From assembly GCA_044371425.1 (NCBI GenBank), contig JBILTR010000001.1, positions 496,001 to 560,000 on the forward strand: a stretch of DNA of 64,000 nucleotides. The letters are read 5' to 3'. This document shows, in pieces, positions 8,437 to 17,643 of the stretch; within the stretch, counting starts at the first letter, position 1; each line of letters begins with the position of its first letter. The position numbers and the translations under genes are program-made. This DNA comes from JBEISR01 sp044371425. GTDB lineage: Bacteria; Planctomycetota; Planctomycetia; Pirellulales; Pirellulaceae. The notes under the pieces were generated by a model. The model did not search any database. It worked only from the letters and a program-made list of their open reading frames with translations, and was not told where the DNA came from.

Positions 8437-9234
8437 TCAGCCGCGCATCACGAAACCGCCATCGACATTCAAACACTGGCCGGTGATGCTGGCGCCGTGC
8501 ATGCTGGCTAGGTAGACGATCATCGATGCCACTTCCCGAGTGGTCTGCCAGCGCCCCAATGGGACCACTCTTTGGATCTTGGCCATCGCCCAACTCTCGT
8601 AGGACTCCTGCTGGTCGGCTGGAAGACCTTCCTGGGAGGCAGCCCAGACGCTGCGATTGAGCGACGTTTGGACCATGCCCGGATTGACGATGTTCACGCG
8701 CACCTGATGCGGCGCCAGATCCTTGGCGAGGCACTGCATGAAGTTGATGTTAGCTGCCTTGCTAGCGCTGTAGGGTGGGTCGGTTTGCGACCCCATCTGC
8801 CCGGCAACGCTTCCCAGGAACGTCATCGATCCCCCTCCTGCCCTCCGCATCGGCTCGGCAAACAAATGAGCCACATGCACCATCCCCATGATGTTGACCT
8901 GCAGAATCGCATGCCAATCTTCTGGCGAGAGTCGATCAAAGGGGAAGCCGAACCGCCCAGAACCAATCGCAGCCGTCAGGACGACGTGGCAGGGAGTCGG
9001 ACCGGACTGTCGGGTGGCTGCCAGCGCCTCCTCCAACGATTCGATCTTGGTCACATCGACGGAATGAAACTCCCAGTCCGCGCTGGTCGATGGTGCTGCA
9101 CGAAGGGTTGGCCTTTGGCGATCCCAGATCACCACCTCGGCGCCTTCCTCCGCAAAAACTTCCGCCGTCGACCACCCGATGCCCTGCGCGCCACCGATGA
9201 CGACGACGCGTTGGCCTTCCAGTCCCATTTCCAT
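8437..9234 (-). CDS. SDR family NAD(P)-dependent oxidoreductase
   Basis: A classical short-chain dehydrogenase of 265 residues. The Rossmann glycine motif is GGAQGIG near residue 15. The catalytic elements are the Asn in LQVNIMG, the Ser in TFLGSVAG and the YxxxK in YSASK. A PG segment (NIVNPGMVQTSLN) and the terminal ITGQCLNVDGGFVMRG complete the fold. An acidic residue after the second strand (WDRQ) suggests NAD rather than NADP preference, as an inference. It faces the uxaE operon tail to tail with directly abutting stop codons, which suggests but does not prove a link to uronate or keto-sugar metabolism. A second ATG at 9228 is an equally possible start. Confidence 0.88.
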   Translation of the reverse strand: MEMGLEGQRVVVIGGAQGIGWSTAEVFAEEGAEVVIWDRQRPTLRAAPSTSADWEFHSVDVTKIESLEEALAATRQSGPTPCHVVLTAAIGSGRFGFPFDRLSPEDWHAILQVNIMGMVHVAHLFAEPMRRAGGGSMTFLGSVAGQMGSQTDPPYSASKAANINFMQCLAKDLAPHQVRVNIVNPGMVQTSLNRSVWAASQEGLPADQQESYESWAMAKIQRVVPLGRWQTTREVASMIVYLASMHGASITGQCLNVDGGFVMRG

Positions 9235-9414
9235 CGTGCCAATCCATTTCTATCTGCGCAGCGTCAACAACGCCTCTGCTGTCTCGAACACCTCACACTC
9301 GTTTCTGGACCCAATGCGGGAAGGTCCTGCGAGAAGCTGCTTGGGGATCCTCGAATCGTACCAGAACCAATAAGTTCGTAGCGGAGGGATGGGCCGGATG
9401 CTTTCGAGTGGCTA

Positions 9415-10095
9415 CTAAGGCGAATGGAGCTCGGGAAAGACCTCGGCATCCAGTGGCAGTCGACCCAGGAGACTGCGTGTGCGTTCGATGAAGTCGGACT
9501 TGTAGTTGGCCACCTGTTGCTCGGTAATCCCCAGCAGCTCAGCCACCTCCTTGTTCGATTTCCCTGCCACTAGCAGCAGTTCCATGCACTGCAGCTTTCC
9601 CCAGTCCCTTTTTCTTTTCCACTTTTGAATCTGGGTGCTGAGGGCTTCGCGAAGAGCCGACTCCTCGAGTTGCCGCTGTTCGTCGCTTCTCGCGTGGGCG
9701 CTGGCGCGCTGGTCGCGCCCGGCGATCTGCCATTCGGACCCCAGAGAGCTGCTGGATCCCGACCGACCGGGGCGGACCAAGCGGGGGCGTCTTCCCGCCT
9801 TGCGAAGTTGGTCGGTGAGTTTGTAGGAGCAGATCGAAAAGAGATAGGCTTCCAGAGGCCGCCGCGCATCGTAGTTGGGGAGACTGGTCAGCAAGCCAAC
9901 AAACGCTTCCTGGACGATATCTTCAGCCAGTGCGCGGTCATGGATTCGCTGCAGCACGTAGGCCAAAAGCCGCCCTTCGTACTGTTCGATCAATTCCTGC
10001 CAGGCCTGGGCATCCCCCTGGCGAATCTTTCCAATCAAACCCGCGTCAGCGGCGCCGACCGTCTCCTCAGGGTTGGGCTGTTCAGGCGTCGTCAC
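9415..10095 (-). CDS. ECF-like sigma-70 factor, last gene of a kinase cluster
   Basis: A 226-residue sigma factor. Region 2 covers about residues 40-105 (LLAYVLQRIHDRALAEDIVQ, then EAFVGLLTSLPNYDARRP), and region 4 about 165-215 (LQCMELLLVAGKSNKEVAEL, then LGITEQQVANYKSDF). A Ser/Arg-rich linker of about 40 residues separates them. It starts with GTG at 10095, and this overlaps the stop of the upstream gene by four bases (GTGA) with GAGG seven bases ahead, so translation is coupled. No anti-sigma gene follows. The set upstream contains a membrane Ser/Thr kinase and an FHA-like protein, so activity may be controlled by phosphorylation instead of a classical anti-sigma factor; that is inference. 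Confidence 0.85.
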   Translation of the reverse strand: MTTPEQPNPEETVGAADAGLIGKIRQGDAQAWQELIEQYEGRLLAYVLQRIHDRALAEDIVQEAFVGLLTSLPNYDARRPLEAYLFSICSYKLTDQLRKAGRRPRLVRPGRSGSSSSLGSEWQIAGRDQRASAHARSDEQRQLEESALREALSTQIQKWKRKRDWGKLQCMELLLVAGKSNKEVAELLGITEQQVANYKSDFIERTRSLLGRLPLDAEVFPELHSP

Positions 10096-11207
10096 GGGAG
10101 AACCTCATGTCCCGACGGCGTAGGAATCGCCCTTGTGCGCCGCCTCCGCAGCCATCCAACGCTTCGCAAAAGACCGCTGGACATTCCGATCGAAGCCAGG
10201 CAAGTCAGAGCGACCAGAGCGACTTCCTGTGTCCGCTCCTGACGCTTCGACTCCTCGCTCCAAAGCTGCACCAGTCGACGGTCGGACGGCGGAATCTCAA
10301 GCAGAAGCCATGCTTGATGGTAGGTGGACCCTGAGGCTTGCAGCGTGGCATCAAAAGGTGGTTGATCGACCAACCAGTGTTTACGGATCCACTGAGGCGT
10401 CAGTTGTTGGATCGCTTCGGCGGAGCCGCCAACCAGAACGTGCTGATCCAAATAGTCTCGTACGACTTCGATCAATCGGCGATCGCTGCTGGCGAGGCTT
10501 TCTCCCAACGACTCGGCCGGCAGGCAATCGACTGCTAGGCGATGTGTCTTCTCGCGAAGATCGGGGCTTTGTGCGATCCACTCGGGGAGATCGTCGGAAA
10601 GAAGTCGTCTGCTGTCTGGTTCTTGACCGGCCGATCCATCATGCTCGTCGATGGGATTCGCTGAGGATCCAGCAGCCTCATTACGACTTCTTTCGCCGGA
10701 TGGTTGCAGTCGTCTCTGGTTGCTGGCCAGAAGTGGAAGGGTGGCGTCCTGCGGTTTGTCATCGCCGGGGAGGCGGCCGACGGAGTTCGAGCGTATGGCG
10801 GTTCCTTGGTTCGACGAATCGCTCGACTGGAGCGCCTGAAGCCGCTGCTGCAACTCCGGTGTCTGCCATCCCTTTTGGAATAGGTCGAAGGCGAAGGTGA
10901 TCGTCACACGGCCCGCCTGCATCGGCACCGGCTCCAAGCCCGCCGGAAGCTCCAGATCCTCATAGGGAATCAGATCCAGGTCGAGCGCGGAGTTCAAGGA
11001 GTTGGCGACCCACTGCCGCCAACCACCCGGATTCCACCAACCACCAAGTTCCGGCGGTTGCTGGGCGCTGCTGGAGGGACTGAACCACCAGAGGGAGGCG
11101 AAGATACCAAGCAGAAGACCGACGAGGAATCGTCGTTCGATCGACTCCATCGACGCTTGCCGGAACGACCGGGCTGTGGCGATGAGCTTGTGGGCTTTCA
11201 GGACCAT
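10092..11207 (-). CDS. membrane-anchored protein of unknown function in kinase-sigma cluster
   Basis: I do not recognise the family. With the ATG at 11207 (GGAG eight bases upstream) the product is 371 residues. An upstream TTG at 11270 is possible but less likely. A hydrophobic segment near residues 27-48 (RFLVGLLLGIFASLWWF) is a signal peptide or anchor. It is followed by a WW/GG-rich stretch, a Ser/Arg/Gln-rich low-complexity middle, and a folded-looking C-terminal half. A second hydrophobic stretch (EVALVALTCLASIGMSSGLL) comes near the end, followed by an Arg-rich tail. The likely topology is a large periplasmic domain held by two membrane segments. It sits between the kinase (66 bases upstream) and the sigma factor (4-base overlap), so it could sense an envelope signal for them. 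Confidence 0.75.
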   Translation of the reverse strand: MVLKAHKLIATARSFRQASMESIERRFLVGLLLGIFASLWWFSPSSSAQQPPELGGWWNPGGWRQWVANSLNSALDLDLIPYEDLELPAGLEPVPMQAGRVTITFAFDLFQKGWQTPELQQRLQALQSSDSSNQGTAIRSNSVGRLPGDDKPQDATLPLLASNQRRLQPSGERSRNEAAGSSANPIDEHDGSAGQEPDSRRLLSDDLPEWIAQSPDLREKTHRLAVDCLPAESLGESLASSDRRLIEVVRDYLDQHVLVGGSAEAIQQLTPQWIRKHWLVDQPPFDATLQASGSTYHQAWLLLEIPPSDRRLVQLWSEESKRQERTQEVALVALTCLASIGMSSGLLRSVGWLRRRRTRAIPTPSGHEVLP

Positions 11208-11273
11208 CCGTCTAGCTCCAGGACTGGGTGGCCTATCGACCGACTCCAGACGTTGCAACCGCGATACCAAGGC

Positions 11274-13511
11274 TCAAACCGTTTCTCTGATCTTCCTGTG
11301 CTGGTCACCGCCCACACCCTGCCAGGAATATTGGCCCGACTGCCTTGCACTCTCTCCATGATCGTAGGGAATCCAGGGGGACGCAAGGGAGACTGTGCCT
11401 GCAATTCCAGCGGCGATGGCCCAGCCCCAGGGCTGAGCGATCGGAATCAGCCCGGTCAAAATGGTCTCGACCACCAAGGCGCCTGCCAGCCCCAGAAGGC
11501 TCAAACGCCGCCGTCGGAGGGGGTCGGCCATCCGCCACCATCGCACCATTCCAAAGAGAAGTCCGAAGTGAATCAGGTAGACGGGGAGTGTGGGGAGACC
11601 ATTTTCTTCATAGAAACTTCCCCACCAACGGTATCGCGGTACCGTTTTGGAGACCTGACCTTCCGAGGTTTCGATCGTGACCGTATCGGCAGTCAGCGAA
11701 TAGGTTTCGATCATTTTTTGGTTGTCGGAGTATTGCACCATCTTGGTCAGTGGAAAAAGGCCGCCATAGCGACTGGTGTCTCCCACCAAATCCCAAGGGA
11801 TCATGAGATACTGAGCGATGAAAAAGGCGCCGGCTCCCAGCGCCATGCCGCTGGCCAGCTGCAGGAAGCGGAATAGGATGCCATCTTCATCCCGAGCGGA
11901 AAATCCGCTGGCCAGTGCGAGGAGAAGGCTGGAGCCTCCCCAGATCACCAGACCGCTCCAGCATGCCGCCGCCAACCATCCGGGTTGCTCCCAACGTCCC
12001 CAGCCACCGCCAAAGAGCGTTCCGAGGATACCCAGGACTGACACCACGCAAAAAGCGAAGAACCAGTTGCCGGTGATCGCCTGCCAGCGTTCGATTTTTG
12101 GTTGAGCCGCCAAACGCTGCCGCTCGGCAACCACCCATTGCTTGCGAGTCATCGGCATTGGAGCGGTCAGCGACTGGATCGGCTGGCCGGATTTGTTGCC
12201 GGGAAGGAAACGGGTGAGAAAGTGAGGGAGTAGTCGCTTGCGCCCGGTCGACTCCCAGACGATTAAGGCTGCCAGTCCCCCCCACAAGACGACATGGAAC
12301 AAGCCTCTGAAGAGCGACAGGGGTTGGAGCAGCAGCGACGCGACCAGCAGTCCAGCCCAGAGACTCCAGGGATCCCAAGGTTTGCCGCTCTTGCCTTTGT
12401 CCTTGCGCCGGCCAGCCTCCTTCGCTTGCGCGCCGGAGAGTTTTGCCAGCCACGCTTTCTGCTGCTCTTCGAACTTGGCAAGCCATCCTTCCACCGCGTC
12501 GACCGACTTCTGCCCATCCGGCGACCACCACTCGGTCTTCTGCAGTCTCTTGGATCGTTTTGCCTGAGTCGCCTCGGGGGTATCCTCGACGGGTCCGAAA
12601 CGGACGGCATCGGGATCGAGCGCCGGCAGTGGCTCGAGGATCGGAGGTGAGGCGGTGTGGCCTGGCGCTGGCTTACCGAGTGTGGCGGCAGGTGGGCGGA
12701 TCCTGGCGGCAAGGCCGTTGGGTTCGATCTGCAGTCCCAGCGGCAGGAGCATCTGCCGAACCGAGGCATACCTTTCCTTGGGATCTTTGGCCAGCGCCTT
12801 GTCGATCACGCTGCGAAATGGTTCGGGTAGATGCCGGAGATCGGGTCGCTGAGTCAGGTGTTTGAGCAGAATTTCCTGGCCGCTCTCTCCGTCGAAAGGA
12901 ACTTCCCCCGTCAGCATCTCACACAGAATGATTCCCAAAGCATAGATGTCGATCTCCTTGCCATACTCCCCTTTTCCGATCTCCGGTGCCATGTAGTGGA
13001 GGGTCCCGACGCTTTCCGTCTGGCCACCGCGCCGCGACTGGGAGATGAATTTGGTGAGCCCGTAGTCGCCGATTTTGATCAGCGATCCATCGATGAAGAT
13101 GTTGGCCGGCTTGAGATCGCGATGGACGATTCCTGAATCGTGAAGGTATGCAACCGCCGATGCAACCTGACCGAACCAGGAGAGCACATCCTCGGTGGGC
13201 AGACCCTGGGGATTGCGATCGATTCGATCCCTCAGGCTCTCACCCGCCACATATTCCATGACAATCCAGCCCTGCCCCTGGTCGTCGATCCGAAGATCGT
13301 AGAGATCGATCAGGTGGGTGTGCCGCAGGTTGATGCACTGACGCACGCCGCGAGCTTCAACATCGAGATTCTTCTGGATGCGCTTGAGCGCCACTTCCTT
13401 GCCGGCGTCGTTGGTCGCCAGATAGACTTCCCCGAATCCGCCGACACCGACGCCACGGCGGATGGTGAAGCCCGCAAGTGGCTGGTCTCCATTGCCATAT
13501 CCAAATCTCAT
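11274..13511 (-). CDS. Hanks-type Ser/Thr protein kinase with multi-pass C-terminal membrane domain
   Basis: The N-terminal 260 residues form a protein kinase: glycine loop GVGVGGFGEV (20-29), ATP-binding Lys in VALKRI (about 43), catalytic HRDLKPAN (Asp about 132) and SVGTLHYMAPE in the activation segment. The Mg-binding motif is DYG instead of DFG (149-151). A Pro-rich linker follows, then a long C-terminal region with several hydrophobic segments (for example LWAGLLVASLLLQPLSL and LVVETILTGLIPIAQP). The sensor part is therefore membrane-embedded and not a typical extracytoplasmic domain. I chose the ATG at 13511, which has GGAG six bases ahead; the frame is open further upstream. The gene is the centre of a five-gene set with coiled-coil, FHA-like, anchored and sigma proteins. 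Confidence 0.9.
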   Translation of the reverse strand: MRFGYGNGDQPLAGFTIRRGVGVGGFGEVYLATNDAGKEVALKRIQKNLDVEARGVRQCINLRHTHLIDLYDLRIDDQGQGWIVMEYVAGESLRDRIDRNPQGLPTEDVLSWFGQVASAVAYLHDSGIVHRDLKPANIFIDGSLIKIGDYGLTKFISQSRRGGQTESVGTLHYMAPEIGKGEYGKEIDIYALGIILCEMLTGEVPFDGESGQEILLKHLTQRPDLRHLPEPFRSVIDKALAKDPKERYASVRQMLLPLGLQIEPNGLAARIRPPAATLGKPAPGHTASPPILEPLPALDPDAVRFGPVEDTPEATQAKRSKRLQKTEWWSPDGQKSVDAVEGWLAKFEEQQKAWLAKLSGAQAKEAGRRKDKGKSGKPWDPWSLWAGLLVASLLLQPLSLFRGLFHVVLWGGLAALIVWESTGRKRLLPHFLTRFLPGNKSGQPIQSLTAPMPMTRKQWVVAERQRLAAQPKIERWQAITGNWFFAFCVVSVLGILGTLFGGGWGRWEQPGWLAAACWSGLVIWGGSSLLLALASGFSARDEDGILFRFLQLASGMALGAGAFFIAQYLMIPWDLVGDTSRYGGLFPLTKMVQYSDNQKMIETYSLTADTVTIETSEGQVSKTVPRYRWWGSFYEENGLPTLPVYLIHFGLLFGMVRWWRMADPLRRRRLSLLGLAGALVVETILTGLIPIAQPWGWAIAAGIAGTVSLASPWIPYDHGESARQSGQYSWQGVGGDQHRKIRETV

Positions 13512-13683
13512 CGACAGCTCCAGTGTACGAATCGCTCCGATATCCCAGGTTCCCGGGGATCGGAATCGGGGCGGTGCCAACCGCTGGAATAGGAACCGGT
13601 CTCCCTTCAAACGTGCTGTGGCCAGCCGTTTGTTTTTCCGCCTACCGGCAGGGAGCAGGAAAGTGGGTATCGATCCAAACGCA

Positions 13684-14256
13684 TCAAGCGACTTGAAGGC
13701 TTAAGGAAAAGTCCGGGCCAAGCAACCGCTTGCCAGGTTCCAACGGTGCCATGAGGCCAACCTCTTTCCCCTGGCATTCCAGAGGCGCTGACGATTTGAC
13801 ATGCCATGTTTCGGCTTCCCGCCAAATCACCACCTGGTCTTTCCATTCCAGACACCGGAGGTGGCATTGGGCGGAAGCGCCCAGCACGATGCACCTGTCG
13901 ACCATCAGCACCCCGTCGATCGCTTCACGCCAGCGATGTGGCGGAAGCACTTTGAGGAGCGCGGTGGCACTCCACGGATTCGACAATTGGTATTCTAGGC
14001 GAACACTTTCTCCCAGGATAATCCGATCACCGTGCCTCAGCCGTTTCGGATCCGCTCCTGCGATCTCCGGTAGATCAAACCCCAGGTGCTTTTCTCCAGC
14101 CCGCCAAATCTGGTAGGACCTGTCCCCCAGATCTCCCAGGATCTGGCAATCGCAGCTTTGGCTTCCTGTCCGGCCAAGAAGGATGCGGGGTAGGGTCCAG
14201 AGCAGGTATCCTCCGACTCCATCGACCCACAGGATGGGGGTTTCACCGCCAACCAT
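13684..14256 (-). CDS. FHA-like protein, possibly two degenerate FHA repeats
   Basis: The ATG at 14256 has AAGGAG ten bases ahead and gives 190 residues. A TTG at 14376 would add 40 residues but has no comparable site. The protein is rich in beta-strand-like stretches. Two halves share a pattern: RILLGRTGSQSCDCQILG with SYQIWRAG, and CIVLGASAQCHLRCLEW with VVIWREAETWHV. This resembles FHA strands around the (I/V)LGR and SRxH motifs, with the phosphothreonine-contacting residues only partly kept. FHA domains bind phosphothreonine, so a partner of the kinase encoded 172 bases downstream is plausible. The family assignment is tentative and needs a profile search. Confidence 0.6.
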   Translation of the reverse strand: MVGGETPILWVDGVGGYLLWTLPRILLGRTGSQSCDCQILGDLGDRSYQIWRAGEKHLGFDLPEIAGADPKRLRHGDRIILGESVRLEYQLSNPWSATALLKVLPPHRWREAIDGVLMVDRCIVLGASAQCHLRCLEWKDQVVIWREAETWHVKSSAPLECQGKEVGLMAPLEPGKRLLGPDFSLSLQVA

Positions 14257-14378
14257 CTCTGGAAGACTCCTTTTTTCGCACCACTTCCCCGCCTTTTCTT
14301 TGCTTCGACAACCGGAGGCCTGGACGATCGGACACTTTGTCTGCCGAAGGGTTCCGATCGCCCGATCGCCCTCCAAGC

Positions 14379-15173
14379 TTAGGGGGTAACGACCACCGTT
14401 TCCACCTGGGGCTCGCCGAAGTACCGGGAGATCTGGTCGAGCAGATCTTCGGACTGGGGCTGGTCGACTGGGATGGCGCCGGTCGGCTCCACTTCGGCAT
14501 CCAGAAGCTTCTCGGCCACATCGATTCGGCTGCCGATCGCATCGATCAACTCGCGCGTCTTGCTCAGTTGGCTGTCGTGGACGGTGACGCGACTGGACGC
14601 CTCGGCGACCTCCACCATCGTCAAACGCGCCTGCAGATTCTCCACTTCCACCTCCAACTGCCGCTTGGCCGAAAGCATCGAATCGAGTTTCTGGCGAGCC
14701 GCGACGAGATTCTTCTGTCGGGCGTGGAAGACCTGATCCAGCTTCTCGACAGTCGCTTCCTGGGTCTGCAATTGGCGGAAGCGGGTGGCGAGGTCTTCTT
14801 TCACTGCCTCGGCAGTGTAGCTTTTCTTGGCATAGACAAATCGTTCCTTGCCACTCTCCAGATCGTCCTTCAGTCGAACCACATCGGATCGCGCCTTATC
14901 GGCCCGCTGCCGCTTCGTCTCCAGTTCCTCCTCCAATCGTTCCAGGTCGACTTCTTCTTTGGCGATGCGCCGCAGGTTTTCGGCGATCTCCGGTTTCAAT
15001 TCCGCAATCATCTGTCTGGCGCGCTGCAGTTCCACCTGGACCGGAATCCGATCGGCGATCTCCTGCCGAACCGAGCTGATCCCCATCCTCAGGTAGCTGA
15101 GTGCGGTTGTCCCCGCCACCAATCCCAAGCCACCGACCGTGACCATCGAACCCAAAAGAAGTTTGCTGAGCAT
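14379..15173 (-). CDS. membrane-anchored coiled-coil protein heading the kinase cluster
   Basis: The 264-residue protein has one N-terminal hydrophobic segment (LLLGSMVTVGGLGLVAGTTA, residues 5-24) followed by about 180 residues of heptad-like, Glu/Lys/Arg/Leu-rich coiled coil. The tail is acidic and Pro-containing. The shape recalls PspA/IM30-like or cell-envelope scaffold proteins, but I see no defining motif. The ATG has AAGGAG eight bases ahead. It is the promoter-proximal gene of the leftward set (coiled coil, FHA-like, kinase, anchored protein, sigma factor) and is divergent from the moxR operon across a 437-base region. A scaffold or substrate role for the kinase is inference. Confidence 0.75.
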   Translation of the reverse strand: MLSKLLLGSMVTVGGLGLVAGTTALSYLRMGISSVRQEIADRIPVQVELQRARQMIAELKPEIAENLRRIAKEEVDLERLEEELETKRQRADKARSDVVRLKDDLESGKERFVYAKKSYTAEAVKEDLATRFRQLQTQEATVEKLDQVFHARQKNLVAARQKLDSMLSAKRQLEVEVENLQARLTMVEVAEASSRVTVHDSQLSKTRELIDAIGSRIDVAEKLLDAEVEPTGAIPVDQPQSEDLLDQISRYFGEPQVETVVVTP

Positions 15174-15610
15174 CTTTCTGACTCCTTGTGTTTCCTCGAC
15201 CGGCCTTTGCGTGGCCTTCTCTTCGCCCCCTTGCCATGTGGGTGCTACCTTGGGCGATTCGCGGGGTAGCGGACCATCTTGGAAACTCGCCGGAAAGAAT
15301 TTCTGAGGCAGAAAGGGCTCTGTTGGAAGAGCCGTTCAAGGCGATGCCATCCAGCGGTCGACTGCGGGAACGGCCTATCGAAAGGAGCGTCTGCGCCGAC
15401 GATCGGAAGATGGAACACTGGCGATTGTCCCCCGATCCTCGCTGGCTGATGCAACCACCGCGACAAGTTTGCTGCTTGCCGAAAGCCTCTGGTTTGACCA
15501 GCTCCCGCGGGGCGACTCATCTATGGGAAACCCCCGGCCATCGCGTACAATCCCAGTAGTCGCCGACTGATTTCTCAGCGGTCTTTGCCAATCGCCAGCG
15601 AGGGTTTTTC
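15174..15610. other. 437-base divergent intergenic region
   Basis: This region separates the leftward kinase/sigma cluster from the rightward moxR operon and must hold promoters for both. Short open frames cross it on both strands but show no recognisable product and no good ribosome binding site. I see no clear promoter, hairpin or repeat. Confidence 0.5.
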
Positions 15611-16642
15611 GTGTCGAATCAACCACCCCCCAAGCCGACCAGAAATATCGCCGAACTTCTGAAGGAGTTTCGGGAGCATCGGGACGCGATGCAGCAGGAA
15701 CTGGCCAAGGCGATCATCGGACAGGAGGAGGTGATCGAGCAATTGATGGCGGCGATCTTCACGCGCGGGCACTGCCTGCTGGAAGGGGTACCCGGTCTGG
15801 CCAAAACGCTCATGGTCAGCTCGCTAGCCAAGATCGTCGATGCCCAGTTCAAGCGAATTCAGTTCACTCCCGATTTGATGCCATCGGACATCACGGGAAC
15901 CAATGTCCTGGAGGAGGAAGAGGGAAAGCGGATTTTTCGGTTCGTCGAGGGACCGATCTTCACAAACATCCTGCTGGCCGACGAAATCAACCGGACTCCA
16001 CCCAAGACTCAGGCGGCTCTCTTGCAGGCGATGCAGGAGCGAGAGGTATCGGTGGGACGGGAGACGTATGCGTTGCCCGAGCCATTTTTTACGATCGCCA
16101 CGCAGAATCCGATCGAGCAGGAGGGGACCTATCCACTGCCTGAGGCGCAGCTAGACCGTTTCATGTTCAACATCCGCATCGGTTATCCTTCGGCCGACGA
16201 AGAAGAAAAGATCTTGATGGCGACGACGCGGAATGAGAAGCCGGAGATCCAGAAGATCCTATCGGCCAGGGCGATCCTGAACATTCAGAAACTGGTGTCC
16301 AGCGTGGCGGTCAGTCCCTACATCGTCAAATACGTCGCGATGCTGGTGCGAGCGACCAGGCCAGCCGATCCCAAGTCGCCGGCTTTTGTGAAGGAACTAG
16401 TCGACTGGGGCGCGGGTCCGCGAGCTGGGCAGTTTTTGATCCAAGGTGGCAAGGCGATGGCGGCGATGGATGGGCGATTCAGCATCGCCATCGACGACAT
16501 TCGGCGCATCGCCGTCCCGGTGCTTCGCCATCGGCTGAGCACCAATTTTCAAGCGCAGGCTGACGGCATGACCACCGATCGGATCGTCGAAAAACTGCTG
16601 CGTGAACTCCCCGAGCCGGAGGTGCCCAAGTTCGCGACCTGA
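15611..16642 (+). CDS. MoxR family AAA+ ATPase
   Basis: A 343-residue MoxR ATPase, usually a chaperone that helps assemble or activate VWA-domain partners. Visible motifs are Walker A GVPGLAKT (about residues 59-66), Walker B ILLADEIN (about 123-130), a sensor-1 region TIATQNPIEQEGTYPLPEAQ (about 158-177) and the start of the C-terminal lid with ILNIQKLV. It starts with GTG at 15611, with GAGGG six bases ahead. It heads the classical order moxR - DUF58 - BatA-like - VWA protein, so it probably acts on the VWA proteins downstream. Confidence 0.93.
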   Translation: MSNQPPPKPTRNIAELLKEFREHRDAMQQELAKAIIGQEEVIEQLMAAIFTRGHCLLEGVPGLAKTLMVSSLAKIVDAQFKRIQFTPDLMPSDITGTNVLEEEEGKRIFRFVEGPIFTNILLADEINRTPPKTQAALLQAMQEREVSVGRETYALPEPFFTIATQNPIEQEGTYPLPEAQLDRFMFNIRIGYPSADEEEKILMATTRNEKPEIQKILSARAILNIQKLVSSVAVSPYIVKYVAMLVRATRPADPKSPAFVKELVDWGAGPRAGQFLIQGGKAMAAMDGRFSIAIDDIRRIAVPVLRHRLSTNFQAQADGMTTDRIVEKLLRELPEPEVPKFAT

Positions 16643-16745
16643 TCGATCGCCCGTCGGGCAGCTGGCCTGACCAAGGGCCGGGTTCGAAGGGTGGGCCAGC
16701 CCTGCAGCGATTCTTTTGAAGAGACACTTTTGCGGAACGGATGGG

Positions 16746-17642
16746 ATGGTAGCTGTTGAACAGTATCTGAAACCCGAGCTGGCTTCGCAGATCAAGCGAT
16801 TGGACTTGCGCGCGCAGATGATCGTGCGCGGCTTTCTGCAGGGGCTGCACGCCAGCCCCTACCAAGGGTTTTCGGTCGAGTTCAGCGAGCATCGGCGCTA
16901 TGCACCAGGGGACGACCCGAAGGACATCGACTGGCTGGCCTACGCGAAGACCAATCGTTACTACGTGAAGAAGTTCGAGTCGGAGACGAATCTGACGGGC
17001 TACCTGGCGATGGACTTGAGCGCTTCGATGGCGTACTCGTATCGCCAGAAATTGACCAAGTTTGAGTATGCCATCTGCTTGGCGGCGGCGCTGGCTTATT
17101 TGATGATCATGCAGCAGGACCCTGTTGGACTGGTGACCTTCGATACGCGACTTCATGCCAGCGTGCCGCCTCGAAGCCGCCGAGGCCAGTTGCCTGCGAT
17201 CCTCAGCCATCTGTCGAAACTGAAGGCTGTCGGGCAGACCGATCTGGCTCAAAGTTTGATGCAGCTTTCGTCGATGATGCGCCATCGCAGTTTGGTGATG
17301 TTGATGAGCGATCTACTGGGGGATCCGGAATCGACGATGCAGTCGCTACAGCAGTTGCGACATCGAGGGCACGACGTGATCGTGTTCCATATCCTGGATG
17401 AAGCCGAAGTCCATTTTCCTTTCGAGGGAAGTGTGCAGTTGGAGGAGCCCGAGACGGGGCAGACGCTGACGGTGCGCGCCGAGGAAGTGGCCAAGGAATA
17501 TCGCGACCAGATCGAGGCGTTTCGCGCCGATTTTCGATCGCGGTGCGCCGCGCAGCGGATCGACTATGTTCCTTTGGATACCAGCATGCCGTACGACAAG
17601 GCGTTGACCGAATACCTTCTCAGTCGCCGGGGACGTTTTTGA
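16746..17642 (+). CDS. DUF58 domain protein (Bat operon, VWA-like)
   Basis: A 298-residue DUF58 protein. The family signature EHRRYAPGDDPKDIDWLAYA lies near residue 43, followed by a VWA-like core with AMDLSASMAYS (a DxSxS-type MIDAS motif) near residue 85. I chose the ATG at 16746; a TTG 30 bases upstream extends the frame without clear support. The stop is one base before the next gene, so translation is coupled. DUF58 proteins regularly follow moxR and are thought to be its substrates. This one has no membrane segment and is cytoplasmic. Confidence 0.93.
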   Translation: MVAVEQYLKPELASQIKRLDLRAQMIVRGFLQGLHASPYQGFSVEFSEHRRYAPGDDPKDIDWLAYAKTNRYYVKKFESETNLTGYLAMDLSASMAYSYRQKLTKFEYAICLAAALAYLMIMQQDPVGLVTFDTRLHASVPPRSRRGQLPAILSHLSKLKAVGQTDLAQSLMQLSSMMRHRSLVMLMSDLLGDPESTMQSLQQLRHRGHDVIVFHILDEAEVHFPFEGSVQLEEPETGQTLTVRAEEVAKEYRDQIEAFRADFRSRCAAQRIDYVPLDTSMPYDKALTEYLLSRRGRF

Positions 17643-17643
17643 G

